A stretch of 64,000 bases of DNA from Leptospira ainlahdjerensis (GCF_016919175.1 NZ_JAFFPU010000075.1:1-64000), one strand, 5' to 3'. Counted from the stretch's first letter, positions 38,197-49,870 are shown. The notes: generated by a model from the letters alone, not told the origin. Made by a program: numbers and translations.

Positions 38197-38925
38197 GTGG
38201 GGGAAATTATGATATCGCCTGTTTTGGGAGAATTTTTAGGGACTTTTGTTTTGATCCTTTTGGGGAACGGAGTCGTCGCAGGTGTTCTACTCGAACACAG
38301 TAAATCCAAGGACAGCGGTTGGATCGTAATCACAACGGGCTGGGCCTTCGCGGTGATGCTCGGAATTTTTACTTCCAACGCATTTGGAAGCCCGGACGCT
38401 CATCTCAATCCCGCAGTGACTCTTGCCTTTGCGATCAAGTCCGGAGATTATTCAAAATTGCTCATATACGTTCCCGCTCAGATCGGAGGTGCTTTTTTAG
38501 GTGCGGTATTCAACTTTTTGCATTATCTTCCACATTGGAAAGAAACAAAAGACAAAGGAAAGATCCTTGCGGTCTTTTCTACCGAACCTGCGATCTCAAA
38601 GACCGCTTCGAATTTTTTCAGCGAATTCTTAGGAACCTTTTTATTGATTTTAGGAATCGTCTCCATTTTTTCACCTACGATGCAAGGACTGACGACCCAC
38701 TTCGGCGCTTTTTTGGTCGGTATCTTGGTCTGGAGTATCGGACTTTCAATGGGAGGAACCACCGGTTATGCAATCAATCCCGCGAGAGATTTCGGACCGA
38801 GACTTGCCCACTTTCTTTTGCCGATTCCCGGAAAAGGTCCTTCGAATTGGAAGTATGCATGGCTTCCGGTGATTGCGCCTTTGAGCGGAGCCGCGTTGGC
38901 CGGGTTTGTACTCGGATTGTTTTGA
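38197..38925 (+). CDS. Aquaporin / glycerol facilitator (MIP family)
   Basis: 242 residues, six membrane segments. Two NPA-type boxes are present: NPAVTLAFAI and NPARDFGPR. The asparagine-proline-alanine order is exact in both. ISPVLGEFLGTFVLILLGNG is the N-terminal signature and the D in NPARD points to the glycerol facilitator (GlpF) subgroup. The frame starts with GTG at 38197; an ATG at 38209 is equally plausible. Isolated gene, divergent from fliD. Confidence 0.93.
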   Translation: MGEIMISPVLGEFLGTFVLILLGNGVVAGVLLEHSKSKDSGWIVITTGWAFAVMLGIFTSNAFGSPDAHLNPAVTLAFAIKSGDYSKLLIYVPAQIGGAFLGAVFNFLHYLPHWKETKDKGKILAVFSTEPAISKTASNFFSEFLGTFLLILGIVSIFSPTMQGLTTHFGAFLVGILVWSIGLSMGGTTGYAINPARDFGPRLAHFLLPIPGKGPSNWKYAWLPVIAPLSGAALAGFVLGLF

Positions 38926-39398
38926 GGCTCTAAAAATCGAGCTGAAGAATTTAAGGCAATCACATCTTTCCGGAAAAACGATAAGGAGAAGAAGCCCGAA
39001 AAGAAGTTTGGATCTAAGAATGGAAGAATCCGCTTTATTCTTTTGAGCTTAGATCTTTCTCCAAAACCTCGGAATGTAGGAACTCCCCTAAGAATTGAAC
39101 GGCAACATCGTCTTTGAGAAAATTCAGAAACGACAAAAGGGACTCATTCTGTAGGATCTCCCACGTTTTGAATCCGAGCAGAACGGGTTTTGAAGAGTTT
39201 TTTTCGGATTTTGCGACAAAGAATTTTCCAAATTCGATCCGAGTCAATTTCAGATTGGGCGTCCCGAGAATGACTTTTTAGTTTTCCACAAACTGGGATT
39301 ACGGAAGAGATAGGTTTGTCGGAACCAAGGGAACGGACTCCAAAAAAATACGGGAAACGATTTTACTTCGAAAGATCTTTTTCAGATTCACAAAGAAC
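38926..39398. other. Intergenic stretch with two short repeats
   Basis: Holds GTAGGAACTCCCC near 39076 and GTAGGATCTCCCACG near 39151. A 70-residue minus-strand frame (39035-39247) covers both and is not supported. No hairpin or promoter stood out. Confidence 0.4.
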
Positions 39399-39791
39399 AT
39401 GAAGAATTTTGAATCTTTTTTTACAAAACTTACGGAAGAGGAAAAGGAAATCGTCCTGATTCTTAGGGAAATCGTCTTCGATTGTATTCCCAAAGCAAAG
39501 GAGAAGATTTCATACAACGTTCCTTATTTTTCTCTCAAACAAAGAATCTGTTTTATCTGGCCTTCCTCCGTTCCATTCGGTCCGAAGTTCGGAGTAGAAT
39601 TCGGTTTTTGCCGAGGACATCTTCTTTCCGATCCTCGGAACCTACTCTTTGCGGGTAAAAGAAAAGTCGTAAGATCGATTTCTTATCTTTCTAAAAAGGA
39701 AATCGATCCAAAGACGTTGTTGAATTTTCTCCTGGAAGCGGTGACTTTAGACGATGATCCGATCGGATCTTCTTTCCCAAAAAAACGTTGA
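39399..39791 (+). CDS. DUF1801 (YdhG-like) domain protein
   Basis: 130 residues. EEEKEIVLILREIVFDCIPKAKE, YNVPYFSLKQRICFIWP and the FGVEFGFCRGHLL segment follow the DUF1801/YdhG pattern, a small all-alpha/beta fold with unknown function. No metal or catalytic motif is visible. Short AT-rich spacers flank it and it does not seem to be part of an operon. Confidence 0.75.
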   Translation: MKNFESFFTKLTEEEKEIVLILREIVFDCIPKAKEKISYNVPYFSLKQRICFIWPSSVPFGPKFGVEFGFCRGHLLSDPRNLLFAGKRKVVRSISYLSKKEIDPKTLLNFLLEAVTLDDDPIGSSFPKKR

Positions 39792-40048
39792 GAATTCTTA
39801 TCCAGTCGGTTAGAAGTTTAAAATAGAACCGATTTCGATTCTTTCTTTTGCCAATTGGAAAAGGATAAAATTGTCCTATTCCAATCCGGACCGAATTCTC
39901 GTTTTCTTTGAAATTACTTTCTGATAAATAATCTTTGAAAAAATAAAATTTGTTTCTTATTTTCGAAGAAAGAAAATTCTCCTCTCTTATTCAAACTATA
40001 AAATGATGATTTACTCTTTTTTTTGGTAGCAAAAAGTTGTTTCACGGT

Positions 40049-41245
40049 ATGCGAAATCGAATTTTTTTCCTCATCTTAACTTTCTTTTCTTTCTTTCCCC
40101 TCTTCTCTGAAACCGGTGATTTTAAGGGAGAATGTAAACCCACAGAATGGATCTGCGTCCTTACAAAGAATCAGAATCAAAAAATCGATTTTTATATTCA
40201 AAATAAAACTCCCGGCGCGGATTATCCTTTTACAGTTTATTTTAATTTTTCTTCCTTAGATAATTTTGAATCGGATGTTTCTCTTCCTTTACGTTTCGTT
40301 TCCAGAGGAAGTAACGAGCCCACAAAAATTCTCAGCCTTCTACCTATCAATGTCCAAAAGGAACGCTCTTATAGTTCGAGTATCTACGTAAGAGCCGGAG
40401 ACTTCAACGCGAATAAAACAAAAGACGTTATTTACCGTCTTCCTTTCGAAACGTCTTCGAGGATCGGCCAGGGTTATAACGGAAAATTTACTCACTTCGG
40501 TTCCTTTCCTTTTGCGCTCGATTTTTCACTTCCCGAGGGAAGTTCCATTCTCGCTGCGAGAGAAGGTCTCGTTATCGCGGTTCAGGATAAATTTAGCGCG
40601 GGTGGAACTACCCCTTTTTTCAAGGACAAAGCCAACTACATCCAAATTCTTCATAAGGACGGAAGCATCGCGGAATATGCTCATCTAAAATACAAAGGTG
40701 TTTTAGTCCAGATGGGACAAGTCGTTCAGGCGGGAGAAAGAATCGGTTTTTCCGGGAACACGGGTTTTAGCAGCGCCCCTCATCTTCACTTTCACGTTTT
40801 GAAACCTACCGAAAATTTTCAAAACTTAGAATCATTCCCAACGACATTTGAGACTGACGAAGGAATTTTAGAGGAACTCAAAGAAGGAGTCGTCTACTGG
40901 AACCCTTCGAACACTCTTCCTGCGGGAAAATCCATCTTTGAAGAAGATTTTAGAATCTGTTCCGAACTCGCAAAAAATAAACTTTCGGAATGTGATGAAA
41001 AATTCAATCCTCAGAAAAGACCAATCATCGCTCTGGATATCCGAAAACCCGGAAAACGGGATCTAAAAGTCGAAGTCTGCAATCCGGATTCCGCCTGCAA
41101 AAGAGTCGATTGGATTCTTCAGCCGGAGTGGAAGGTTTCAATTTGGTATTTCGATTGGAGCATTCTTCCGATCATTTCCGGAAAGTATAAAATTCAGGTA
41201 ATCGAGGATATCGAAATTCTTAAAACCTGGATCATCGAAAGATAA
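40049..41245 (+). CDS. M23 family metallopeptidase, exported
   Basis: 398 residues from the ATG at 40049 (a TTG at 40037 in frame is an alternative). The first 20 residues are a signal peptide ([16 protein letters not shown]). The M23 domain is at about 150-260: [34 protein letters not shown] and APHLHFHVL supply the zinc-site histidines and Asp. Likely a periplasmic peptidoglycan endopeptidase or scaffold for cell-wall remodelling. The C-terminal 130 residues are not recognised. Confidence 0.88.
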   Translation: MRNRIFFLILTFFSFFPLFSETGDFKGECKPTEWICVLTKNQNQKIDFYIQNKTPGADYPFTVYFNFSSLDNFESDVSLPLRFVSRGSNEPTKILSLLPINVQKERSYSSSIYVRAGDFNANKTKDVIYRLPFETSSRIGQGYNGKFTHFGSFPFALDFSLPEGSSILAAREGLVIAVQDKFSAGGTTPFFKDKANYIQILHKDGSIAEYAHLKYKGVLVQMGQVVQAGERIGFSGNTGFSSAPHLHFHVLKPTENFQNLESFPTTFETDEGILEELKEGVVYWNPSNTLPAGKSIFEEDFRICSELAKNKLSECDEKFNPQKRPIIALDIRKPGKRDLKVEVCNPDSACKRVDWILQPEWKVSIWYFDWSILPIISGKYKIQVIEDIEILKTWIIER

Positions 41246-41422
41246 ACTTTTCCTCTGATTCAAAGGAACAAAAAAATTTAGCCGACTCGTTTCTCTGTGG
41301 TTCCAAAAACTACCGTTAAACAAGAAAGGAAGAAAGGCCGGATGCTCCCAAATACAACCGGCAGATTATCCATTCTTCAATTAGAATATTCTAAAAATTG
41401 AATTTTATTTTTTTATTCTTGC

Positions 41423-42070
41423 TCACGATGCGAAAGCGCCCTTACATTCGATCACAAACTTCTCCTTGGCTCTTCGAACCTTTGGAGCGTTTACGATTGA
41501 ATCTTTTTCTAAATCCCGATATCCCAACGTGAGAAGAGACGTGGATCTCAGTCCTCTTTCTTTTAGATGCAACAACTCGTCCAAAGCTTTCGCATTAAAC
41601 CCTTCCATCGGAGTGGCGTCCACATTCTCCATTGCCGCAGCAGCGATTCCGGTTCCGAACGCGATGTAGGTTTGTCTCGCGGCCCATTCGGAACTGGCCT
41701 CTCTCGTATGAGATTTCAACCAATTGAGCATCGAATTCTTAAATCCTTCCAAGGATTCCGAAGGAGTATTTCTTGTTTCCGAGATGAGCTGGATGTATTC
41801 TTCTATCTTTTCTTCGTTCACTTCGTCCCAAGCGGCGAACACCAGGAGATGAGAAGATTCTTCGATCTGCGGTTGGTTGAATGCGATCGGTCGGATTTGG
41901 CGTTTTAATTCTTCATCTTCGATTACGATGACGTTGTAAGGTTGTAATCCGAATCCGGACGCCGTAAGTCGAACGGCTTCCAAAATTCTTTCCACTTTTT
42001 CTGCCGGAACTTTTTCCCCCGTCATTCTTTTGGTTGCGTAGCGCCATCTGAGTTTTTCCAGTAATTCCAT
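41423..42070 (-). CDS. NAD(P)H-dependent nitroreductase-family oxidoreductase
   Basis: 215 residues of the FMN-binding nitroreductase family. RYATKRMTGEKVPAEKVERIL is the usual N-terminal segment, RLTASGFGLQPYNVIV holds the substrate/FMN region, and LTLGYRDLE the C-terminal FMN contact. Likely a quinone or nitroaromatic reductase. An Rrf2 regulator lies upstream, facing the same way, 126 bases away; a perfect inverted repeat sits in between. Confidence 0.9.
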   Translation of the reverse strand: MELLEKLRWRYATKRMTGEKVPAEKVERILEAVRLTASGFGLQPYNVIVIEDEELKRQIRPIAFNQPQIEESSHLLVFAAWDEVNEEKIEEYIQLISETRNTPSESLEGFKNSMLNWLKSHTREASSEWAARQTYIAFGTGIAAAAMENVDATPMEGFNAKALDELLHLKERGLRSTSLLTLGYRDLEKDSIVNAPKVRRAKEKFVIECKGAFAS

Positions 42071-42136
42071 TTTCTAAATTCTCCTTTTTTCCGGTTCTCA
42101 TTGTGGATCCGGTTTTCCCGCAATTTACAATGTTAA

Positions 42137-42159
42137 CTTGTTATAAACACCTTAACAAG
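42137..42159. promoter_or_regulatory. Candidate Rrf2 operator in the nitroreductase promoter
   Basis: CTTGTTA, nine bases, TAACAAG is a perfect inverted repeat located in the 125-bp space between the Rrf2 gene's end and the nitroreductase start, both on the minus strand. TTGTTA and TAACAT on the minus strand with a 17-base spacing would form a promoter overlapping it. Rrf2-type operators are dyads of this size, so the site probably controls the nitroreductase. Confidence 0.5.
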
Positions 42160-42195
42160 ATGGCGACCATTCCTGGAAAGAAGAAAATTTAAAAA

Positions 42196-42639
42196 TTAAT
42201 TTGTGAGAGACATTTTTTTCTGACACTCTCCTCGAACCTGTTTCATTACATCGGCGAGAGAGATCTCTCCGAGTTTAGCTTCGAGGGCGGCTTGGGCCTG
42301 GGCGAAGACACATTCCAGGGTGGGGAGAATTCCCATTCCTACAGAACAGTCCTGTTTTGGATGATCATGTACGGTAAAGAGACAATCGGAATCTTCAATG
42401 GCACGATAAATGTCGGAAAGTAGGATCTCTGACGCTGGTTTTGCGAGGCTCGCTCCGGGAACACCTTGTCTCGTCAAAACAAGTCCCGCTTTCTTAAGTT
42501 TTCCCGTAAGGGTTCGGACAATGGCGGGATTGGTTCCTACGGATTCGGCGATCGTATCGGAAGTCGTATCTCCCCCGTTCCTGTTTTCCAGGAAAGTGAG
42601 AATGTGAATTGCGACTGCGTAACGACTGGGAATTGCCAA
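42196..42639 (-). CDS. Rrf2-family transcriptional regulator
   Basis: 147 residues. The winged helix (SRYAVAIHILTFLENRNGG, then TIAESVGTNPAIVRTLTGKL) is the Rrf2 DNA-binding domain. Cysteines in SDCLF, QDCSVG, LECVF and GECQKK could hold an Fe-S cluster or sense redox. The sequence is close to the YwnA/BadM-like group without a strict IscR Cys triplet. The regulated gene is likely the nitroreductase just downstream. Confidence 0.88.
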   Translation of the reverse strand: MAIPSRYAVAIHILTFLENRNGGDTTSDTIAESVGTNPAIVRTLTGKLKKAGLVLTRQGVPGASLAKPASEILLSDIYRAIEDSDCLFTVHDHPKQDCSVGMGILPTLECVFAQAQAALEAKLGEISLADVMKQVRGECQKKMSLTN

Positions 42640-42933
42640 GTTTTTTGTTCCTTACACTGTATTCATTGTTTTAGACGAGTCCCTGCCAAGAAGAATTCCG
42701 CTTTTCTTTGGAATAAAAAATCGATCTGGTTTTCGAGATTCTTTCGGAAGTGCGGGAACTCCCTTATTTTTGGAAAGAGCCGGATTCCTCTCTGAAGATC
42801 TAAAAAAGTAGGAACTCACACGTTTCCAAACCACGGGAAAAGCCTTGTCTTTCAAAGTGTGGGAACTCCTCACTTTCGAGATTCTTCGAAAAAGCGCCGA
42901 AACGTGGGAACTCCCCGTCCCAAAGGAACATAA
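42640..42933. other. Intergenic stretch with four short repeats
   Basis: GCGGGAACTCCC near 42751, GTAGGAACTCACAC near 42808, GTGGGAACTCCTCAC near 42859 and GTGGGAACTCCCC near 42904. All same orientation. No gene. Confidence 0.6.
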
Positions 42934-43179
42934 CCTTACCCGCAAATCGAGAGGGACTACCAACGAGAATCGTCCTACAAGAAAGGGTTTTGTAGGAATT
43001 CCTACAAAGAGGACTTTTTACTTGCAAAATTATGATTTTGTGATAACGGAAAGTTTCCGGAATTTTTCCGCCCCCCACCCCTCCACCCTAAACCAGGGCG
43101 GGGCGCGGCCTTTCACGGTGGATTGTCGGAGTTCCGACAAATTACTCTTGAGATTCCAAATACTTTTTCGGGTAAGGAT
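42934..43179 (+). mobile_element. MITE-like element, copy 3
   Basis: 246 bp from CCTTACCCGCAAATCG to TTTTTCGGGTAAGGAT. Contains GTAGGAATTCCTAC, ACTTGCAAAATTATG, GAAAGTTTCCGGAA, CAGGGCGGGGCGCGG and GTCGGAGTTCCGAC. Located between the Rrf2 gene and ppk1. No coding capacity. Confidence 0.88.
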
Positions 43180-43321
43180 ATCCTAAAAGAAGAAGAGCAG
43201 CAAAGCTCTCATCAAAATCCTTCCAAGAATCATTGACTCCCCGGAAAGGAGGTTTAAACAGGAATAGAACCCCTCGTCCCATCTTTCTCCGGGGGCTTCC
43301 CAGACTTTTCAGGATATCCAA

Positions 43322-45460
43322 GTGTCAAAGCCAAGAATACAAGAACAAGCTCCTACAAAGACGAGCGAAAACGGTTCTTCCAAAGAAAATCAATTCGAGA
43401 TTCACCTCGGCAACCCGAACATATTTTTCGACCGGGAGCTCTCCTGGATCGATTTCAACCGACGCGTTTTGGAAGAAGCGAACGACTCTGAAAATCCACT
43501 CCTGGAAAGATTGAAATTCTTAAGTATCACGGAGACAAACCTCGACGAATTCTACATGGTTCGCGTCGCCGGACTTCGAAATTTAGTAAAAGAAGGAAAC
43601 GACGAAAGAAGTCTCAACGGGGACAGCGCCTCCGAAATTCTCTCCGATCTTTCCGACAAGGTCCGCGCCTTTGTTAGAGAACAATACGAAACATTCTCCA
43701 ATACATTAGAAGAATTGAAAGCGGCAGGAATCCACGTAATTCTCAATCCGGAAGAATTGACCATCGATGAGATCAAACAAATCCAGAGTTACTACAAAGA
43801 AGACGTCTCTCCGATCTTGACACCTCTTGCGATCGATACCTCCCATCCATTCCCGCATATTCTCAACAAATCCTTAAATCTCGCGATGGTCCTCAGCACG
43901 GACGACGAAAAAACCGGCGGAAAAAAAGATCTCTTCGCCGTCGTTCAAGTACCTTCCGTTCTTCCTCGATTCTTACACCTAAAAACAAAGGGGGACGAGA
44001 GAAGATTTTTTCCTCTGGAAGAGATCATCAAACTCCACGTAGACGATCTCTTTTACGGAATGACGGTAAAGGAGATCTATCCTTTCCGAATTATCCGAGA
44101 CGCGGACATCTCCATCGACGAAGAAAAATCCGTAAAAGATTTATTGATCACTATGAAGGACGAACTTCGCAACCGGATCTGGGGCGACGCGGTTCGGATG
44201 GACATCCACCAAGGAACTTCTCCTTTTATCAAAAACACACTCAGAGAACTCCTGGAACTTCAAGACCACGAAGTTTTCGACGTGGCTTCCCTTTTGAATA
44301 TTAACGACGCGATGTTCTTCTACGGATTGGATCATACGTCCAAACTCAAATATCCTTTCTTTCAACAGAAGATGACTCTGAAGTTTGATACTCCGGAAAA
44401 AATCTTCGAAGCGATGAAAAAGAAAGACCGTCTTCTCCATCATCCGTATCAATCGTTCTCGGCGATCGAAGATCTTTTAAGAATCGCGTCCGAAGACCAT
44501 CGGGTCCTCGGAATCAAAATGACGCTTTATCGCACGAGCGGAGATTCTCCGATCATCCAATACCTCGGACAAGCGGCGGAGAATGGAAAACAAGTAACCG
44601 TTCTTGTGGAACTCAAAGCTCGTTTTGACGAAGAAAGAAACATAAAATGGGCGCAAAAACTCGAAGCGCGCGGCGTTCACGTCGTCTACGGCGTTGTCGG
44701 ATTAAAAATCCACTGTAAGATGCTCCTCGTAGTTCGCAAAGAAGACGATCACATGGTGCGTTATGTGCACCTTGGAACCGGAAATTACAATTCTACAACT
44801 TCCAAGTATTATACGGACCTCAGTTTTTTTACCGTAAACAAACAGATCACCGAAGACGTTTCCACGATCTTCAACACGATCACGAGTTACGCGAAGATGC
44901 CGACTTTGAACCTACTTTCGGCTTCTCCCCACAATCTCAAATCCACCTTTATCACGATGATCGAAAAGGAAACGGAGAATGCCCTCGCGGGAAAACCGGC
45001 GAGAATCATCTTCAAGATGAACTCCCTCGTCGATCCACATATTATACTTTCATTATACAAGGCGAGTCAGGCCGGCGTCAAAGTGGATCTTATCATCCGC
45101 GGAATCTGCTGCCTCAAACCGGGGCTCAAAGGAATCTCCGAAAACATCACGGTCCTATCCATCGTGGGAAGGTTTCTGGAGCACACAAGAATCTATTTCT
45201 TTCATTCCGGAGGAGCAGAGGCGACCTTCCTCGCTTCGGCGGATTGTATGCCCAGAAATTTTGAAAGAAGAATCGAAGTTCTTTTTCCGATTTTAGAACC
45301 CAAGAACAAGGAAAGAATTAAGAAAATTTTGGACGTTCAGCTGAGAGACAACGTAAAAGCGAGATTTCTGCATCCGGACGGACACTATCGTAAAAGAACC
45401 TTGGAGAAGGACGAAAAGCTGGTCGATTCTCAAATCGAAAGAATGAACTTCGCAGAATAA
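43322..45460 (+). CDS. ppk1: Polyphosphate kinase 1
   Basis: 712 residues, full PPK1 length. N-terminal domain ISWIDFNRRVLEEAND-like (FDRELSWIDFNRRV), the first catalytic histidine in VHLGTGNYN (near residue 481) and the second in YFFHSGGAEATFLASADC (near 626). SADCMPRNFERRIEVLFP is the C-terminal signature. It polymerises the gamma-phosphate of ATP into polyphosphate. The first codon is a GTG at 43322. A short gap follows before the FAD oxidase gene. Confidence 0.97.
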   Translation: MSKPRIQEQAPTKTSENGSSKENQFEIHLGNPNIFFDRELSWIDFNRRVLEEANDSENPLLERLKFLSITETNLDEFYMVRVAGLRNLVKEGNDERSLNGDSASEILSDLSDKVRAFVREQYETFSNTLEELKAAGIHVILNPEELTIDEIKQIQSYYKEDVSPILTPLAIDTSHPFPHILNKSLNLAMVLSTDDEKTGGKKDLFAVVQVPSVLPRFLHLKTKGDERRFFPLEEIIKLHVDDLFYGMTVKEIYPFRIIRDADISIDEEKSVKDLLITMKDELRNRIWGDAVRMDIHQGTSPFIKNTLRELLELQDHEVFDVASLLNINDAMFFYGLDHTSKLKYPFFQQKMTLKFDTPEKIFEAMKKKDRLLHHPYQSFSAIEDLLRIASEDHRVLGIKMTLYRTSGDSPIIQYLGQAAENGKQVTVLVELKARFDEERNIKWAQKLEARGVHVVYGVVGLKIHCKMLLVVRKEDDHMVRYVHLGTGNYNSTTSKYYTDLSFFTVNKQITEDVSTIFNTITSYAKMPTLNLLSASPHNLKSTFITMIEKETENALAGKPARIIFKMNSLVDPHIILSLYKASQAGVKVDLIIRGICCLKPGLKGISENITVLSIVGRFLEHTRIYFFHSGGAEATFLASADCMPRNFERRIEVLFPILEPKNKERIKKILDVQLRDNVKARFLHPDGHYRKRTLEKDEKLVDSQIERMNFAE

Positions 45461-45491
45461 TTACGAAACCTGAATATACGAAATTAGAATT

Positions 45492-46909
<1,418 letters not shown>

Positions 46910-46910
<1 letters not shown>

Positions 46911-48493
46911 TGATATCCACAAACGGAGCCGGCGGAAAAAAACCGAGGAAGAAAAAAAAGAAGATTCAATCCGATCATAGGATCGTAATCCGAGCTCTTA
47001 CCTTGGATGATTACGACGACGTCAAAGAAATTATGGACATCGTCTTTCCGGAGTTTGACGGAGCCTGGAAAAGAAATCAGTATGAATCTCAGATCACAAA
47101 ATTTCCGGAAGGCCAGATCTGTATCGAAGACAACGGAAAAGTCGTCGGCGCGGCGATCAGCCAGATCATCAAATGGTCCGATTACGGAGATAACCACACG
47201 TACGAAGAAATCGTAGGAAAGGGAGATCTCAAAAATCACAACGAAGAAGGAGATTCACTTTATGGAGTCGATATCTTCGTTCACCCGGAATACAGAGGTC
47301 TTCGTCTCGGTCGAAGATTGTATGACGCGAGAAAAGAACTCTGTGAAAGACTCAATCTCAAAAGAATCGTAGTCGGGGCTTGGATGCCCGGTTACGAAAA
47401 CTATGAAGACTCGATGACCCCGGCTCAGTACATCGAAAAAGTGAGAGACAAGGAAATCTACGATCCGGTCCTTTCCTTTCAACTGGCGAACGGCTTTCAC
47501 GTGAGAAAACTAAAACGCGGTTACTTCGGTAACACGAAAGGTTTCAGTTCTTACGCGGTTCTATTAGAATGGTTGAATATATATTACGAAAAGGAAGAGA
47601 CTACTCTCATCGGCGGGAAAAAAACCGTGGTCCGAGTGGGAGTCGTTCAACTTCAAATGCGCCCCGTAACCGGGATCGAAGAATTGATGAAACAGGTCGA
47701 ATTTTTCGTGGATACGGTCGCCGGATACAACGTGGACTTCGTTCTTTTTCCAGAATTTTTCAACGCTTCTCTTCTTGCAAAATACAACGATCGAAGCCCT
47801 TCCGACGCGATGCGTGCCCTTTCCAGTCATACGGAAAGCATCATAGAAAGAATGGTGGAACTTGCGGTTTCATACAACGTGAATATCATCTCCGGAAGTA
47901 TGCCCGAATACCGGGACGAAACCCTTCACAACGTCTCCTATCTTTGCAGAAGAGACGGAACCTACGAAGAACAATATAAGTTGCACGTAACTCCGGATGA
48001 AGATTTCTACTGGGGAGTGAAAGGTGGTTACAACCTTTCCGTGTTTAACACGGATTCCTGCAAGATCGGAATTCTTATCTGTTTCGACGTGGAATTTCCG
48101 GAGCTCCCGAGAATTCTCGCGGAACAAGGAATGGACATTCTTTTTGTTCCTTTTTATACGGATACGAAGAACGGATACAACCGAGTCAGACACTGCGCGA
48201 TGGCAAGAGCCATTGAAAACGAATGTTATGTGGTGATCTCGGGTTCGGTTGGCGCGCTTCCTCACGTGGAGAATATGGACATTCAGTATGCTCAGTCCGC
48301 GGTTTTTACTCCTTCCGACTTTGCGTTTCCTCACGACTGCGTCGCCGCGGAATCGGTTCCAAATACGGAGATGACCTTGATCGCGGATTTGGATTTGGAT
48401 CTCTTGAAAGAACTTCGTAAAAAAGGTTCCGTGAGAAATCTAAGCAATCGAAGAAAAGACTTATACGAACTCAAATGGATTCACGAATCATGA
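46910..48493 (+). CDS. GNAT acetyltransferase fused to a nitrilase-family hydrolase
   Basis: 527 residues. N-terminal about 20-210 is a GNAT domain (LTLDDYDDVKEIMD, GVDIFVHPEYRGLRLGRRLYD as the acetyl-CoA loop). C-terminal about 235-520 is a carbon-nitrogen hydrolase with the catalytic triad visible: Glu275 in LFPEFFNAS, Lys in YKLHVTPD, Cys in ILICFDVEFPE. The fusion is known in other bacteria and in yeast-like genomes, but its substrate is unknown. First base overlaps the upstream stop codon and the stop overlaps the next start by 4 bases. Confidence 0.9.
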
Positions 48494-48837
48494 AAGCATT
48501 TTCGATCACCATCATTCTTCTTTGGATTTTGTTTGCGGCTCTTCAATGGAACGATCCGGATCCTTGGCTCTGGATGCCCATTTATCTAAGCGTAGTCCTT
48601 CTATATGCAGGATTTTTAATGTATCCAGAGAGGACAAATATTTGGCTTAGAACTTCTTTGATTCTTTCCGCTGCTTTTTCAGCGGGAACCGTTCTCGCAG
48701 CGATGCAGATTCAAAATCTTTCCTTCGACGACGAGGTGACGAGAGAAGCGGGAGGGCTGATTCTTTCAGCGATCGTTTCTCGTGTGCCTTCTTATATCAT
48801 TCGAAAGAGAGAGACGAGTGAAGTTTCAAAAGGATGA
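48490..48837 (+). CDS. Small membrane protein, TMEM220-like
   Basis: 115 residues. From the ATG at 48490 (ATGA overlap with the preceding gene) there are about four membrane segments; the ALQWNDPDPWLWMPIYLS segment is the TMEM220-family hallmark. Function unknown. It overlaps the beginning of the next gene. Confidence 0.7.
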   Translation: MKAFSITIILLWILFAALQWNDPDPWLWMPIYLSVVLLYAGFLMYPERTNIWLRTSLILSAAFSAGTVLAAMQIQNLSFDDEVTREAGGLILSAIVSRVPSYIIRKRETSEVSKG

Positions 48838-49447
48838 AATTTTCTCGTATCACGAGAAAAGAAACTTCTATTCCGGTTTAATCTTTCTCTTCACCGTTTT
48901 GATCGCGGCGACACTTTTCGTCTTGGCGACTTCCGGGATTCTTAAATTTGATATTCCTGGTTTGACCTCAATTCAGAAGCTCGTCCTCTACGTGAGCAAG
49001 GAAATCCAAAAACCGAGTCTGATCGGCGTTTTTTTTACGACCCTCTTCGGCGGTTTGTTTTTCTTTTATCTTCCCATCGAATTCTTATTTATCCGCGCGA
49101 CGTATTCCAAACTCGAGGGAAGCGATCTGATCGCGCTTCATATTCTCGGACTTCTGATTTCTTTCTCGATCAATTATTTTTTGGGAAGAATCGCGGCCCG
49201 CGCTTGTATCAAACTCATAAGTCCGAAAAAATTTTACAGGATGAAAGGATTTTTAAATCGCTATGGGGTTTTGGCGATTTTTGCTTTCAATGCGCTTCCT
49301 TTGCCGGCTCCGATCTTAAGTGCGATCCTCGGTGTCATTCGTTATAAGAAGAAAATTTTTTTTCCGGTTTTTGTTGCCGGACAACTTTCTCAGTCCGTCG
49401 TGATTCTCTTTTTTGTTCGTTTTGTTTTCTCCGGTAAGATTTTCTGA
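48818..49447 (+). CDS. VTT/DedA-like (SNARE-associated type) membrane protein
   Basis: 209 residues from a GTG at 48818, which overlaps the end of the previous gene and has GAGA as a ribosome site. Several membrane helices, with FFTTLFGGLFFFYLPIEF near the start and ISFSINYFLGRIAAR and FNALPLPAPILSAILG further on, the pattern of YqaA/DedA-type VTT proteins (half-TM hairpin plus helix). Likely lipid scramblase or proton-linked transporter. It is the last gene of a 43322-49447 run and is followed by a tandem repeat. Confidence 0.78.
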   Translation: MKFQKDEIFSYHEKRNFYSGLIFLFTVLIAATLFVLATSGILKFDIPGLTSIQKLVLYVSKEIQKPSLIGVFFTTLFGGLFFFYLPIEFLFIRATYSKLEGSDLIALHILGLLISFSINYFLGRIAARACIKLISPKKFYRMKGFLNRYGVLAIFAFNALPLPAPILSAILGVIRYKKKIFFPVFVAGQLSQSVVILFFVRFVFSGKIF

Positions 49448-49458
49448 AGAATTCTTTT

Positions 49459-49740
49459 TGAGGGAGTTCCCACGTTCGTTGTTCCAGCAAAGCGTTTCCG
49501 AAATCAAAAAACGAGGGAGTTCCCACGTTCGTTGTTCCAGCAAAGTGTTTTTGAAATCAAAAACGAGGGAGTTCCCACGTCCGTTGTTCCAGCAAAGCGT
49601 TTCTGAAATCGAAAAACGAGGGAGTTCCCACGTTCGTTGGTCCAGCAAAGCGTTTCTGAAATCGAAAAACGAGGGAGTTCCCACGTTCGTTGTTCCAGCA
49701 AAGCATTTCTGAAATCGAAAACGAGGGAGTTCCTACTTTT
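49459..49740. repeat. Tandem array, 52-53-bp unit, five copies plus a fragment
   Basis: GAGGGAGTTCCCACGTTCG recurs at about 49460, 49513, 49565, 49618 and 49671 (spacings 52-53). Each copy continues TTGTTCCAGCAAAGCGTTTC then GAAATCGAAAAAC. The sixth copy (near 49723) changes to GGGAGTTCCTACTTTTT. Between the VTT gene and the TonB-receptor promoter. The frames across it are spurious. Confidence 0.92.
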
Positions 49741-49812
49741 TCTCTCCGCATTCCCTAAGTTCTAATTTCCGAGAATTTTTCTAAGCGCTTCATTCTTTTC
49801 TCCCCATTCTCC

Positions 49813-49840
49813 CTTGACTCTAAACCCAGACGCCAAATAT
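49813..49840 (+). promoter_or_regulatory. Promoter of the iron-receptor gene
   Basis: TTGACT (49813-49818), 16-base spacer, AAATAT (49835-49840). The Fur box starts directly after the -10 and would block transcription when iron is plentiful. Confidence 0.5.
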
Positions 49841-49855
49841 TGAGAATCATTTTCA
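49841..49855. promoter_or_regulatory. Fur-box-like operator upstream of the TonB receptor
   Basis: TGAGAATCATTTTCA matches the 7-1-7 Fur consensus TGATAATnATTATCA at 12 of 14 positions. It lies on the -10/transcription start of the receptor gene at 49871, the typical arrangement for Fur repression. Direct view of the sequence; the DNA-binding protein itself is not in the window. Confidence 0.7.
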
Positions 49856-49870
49856 AAATCGAAAACGACG

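Noticed and set aside
39035..39247. A 70-residue minus-strand frame
   Set aside because: It spans two short-repeat copies and lacks any conserved feature.
49413..49751. Overlapping open frames across the 53-bp array on both strands
   Set aside because: They are translations of repeats (RGNSLVF and similar strings) and have no start signals; repeats are intergenic.
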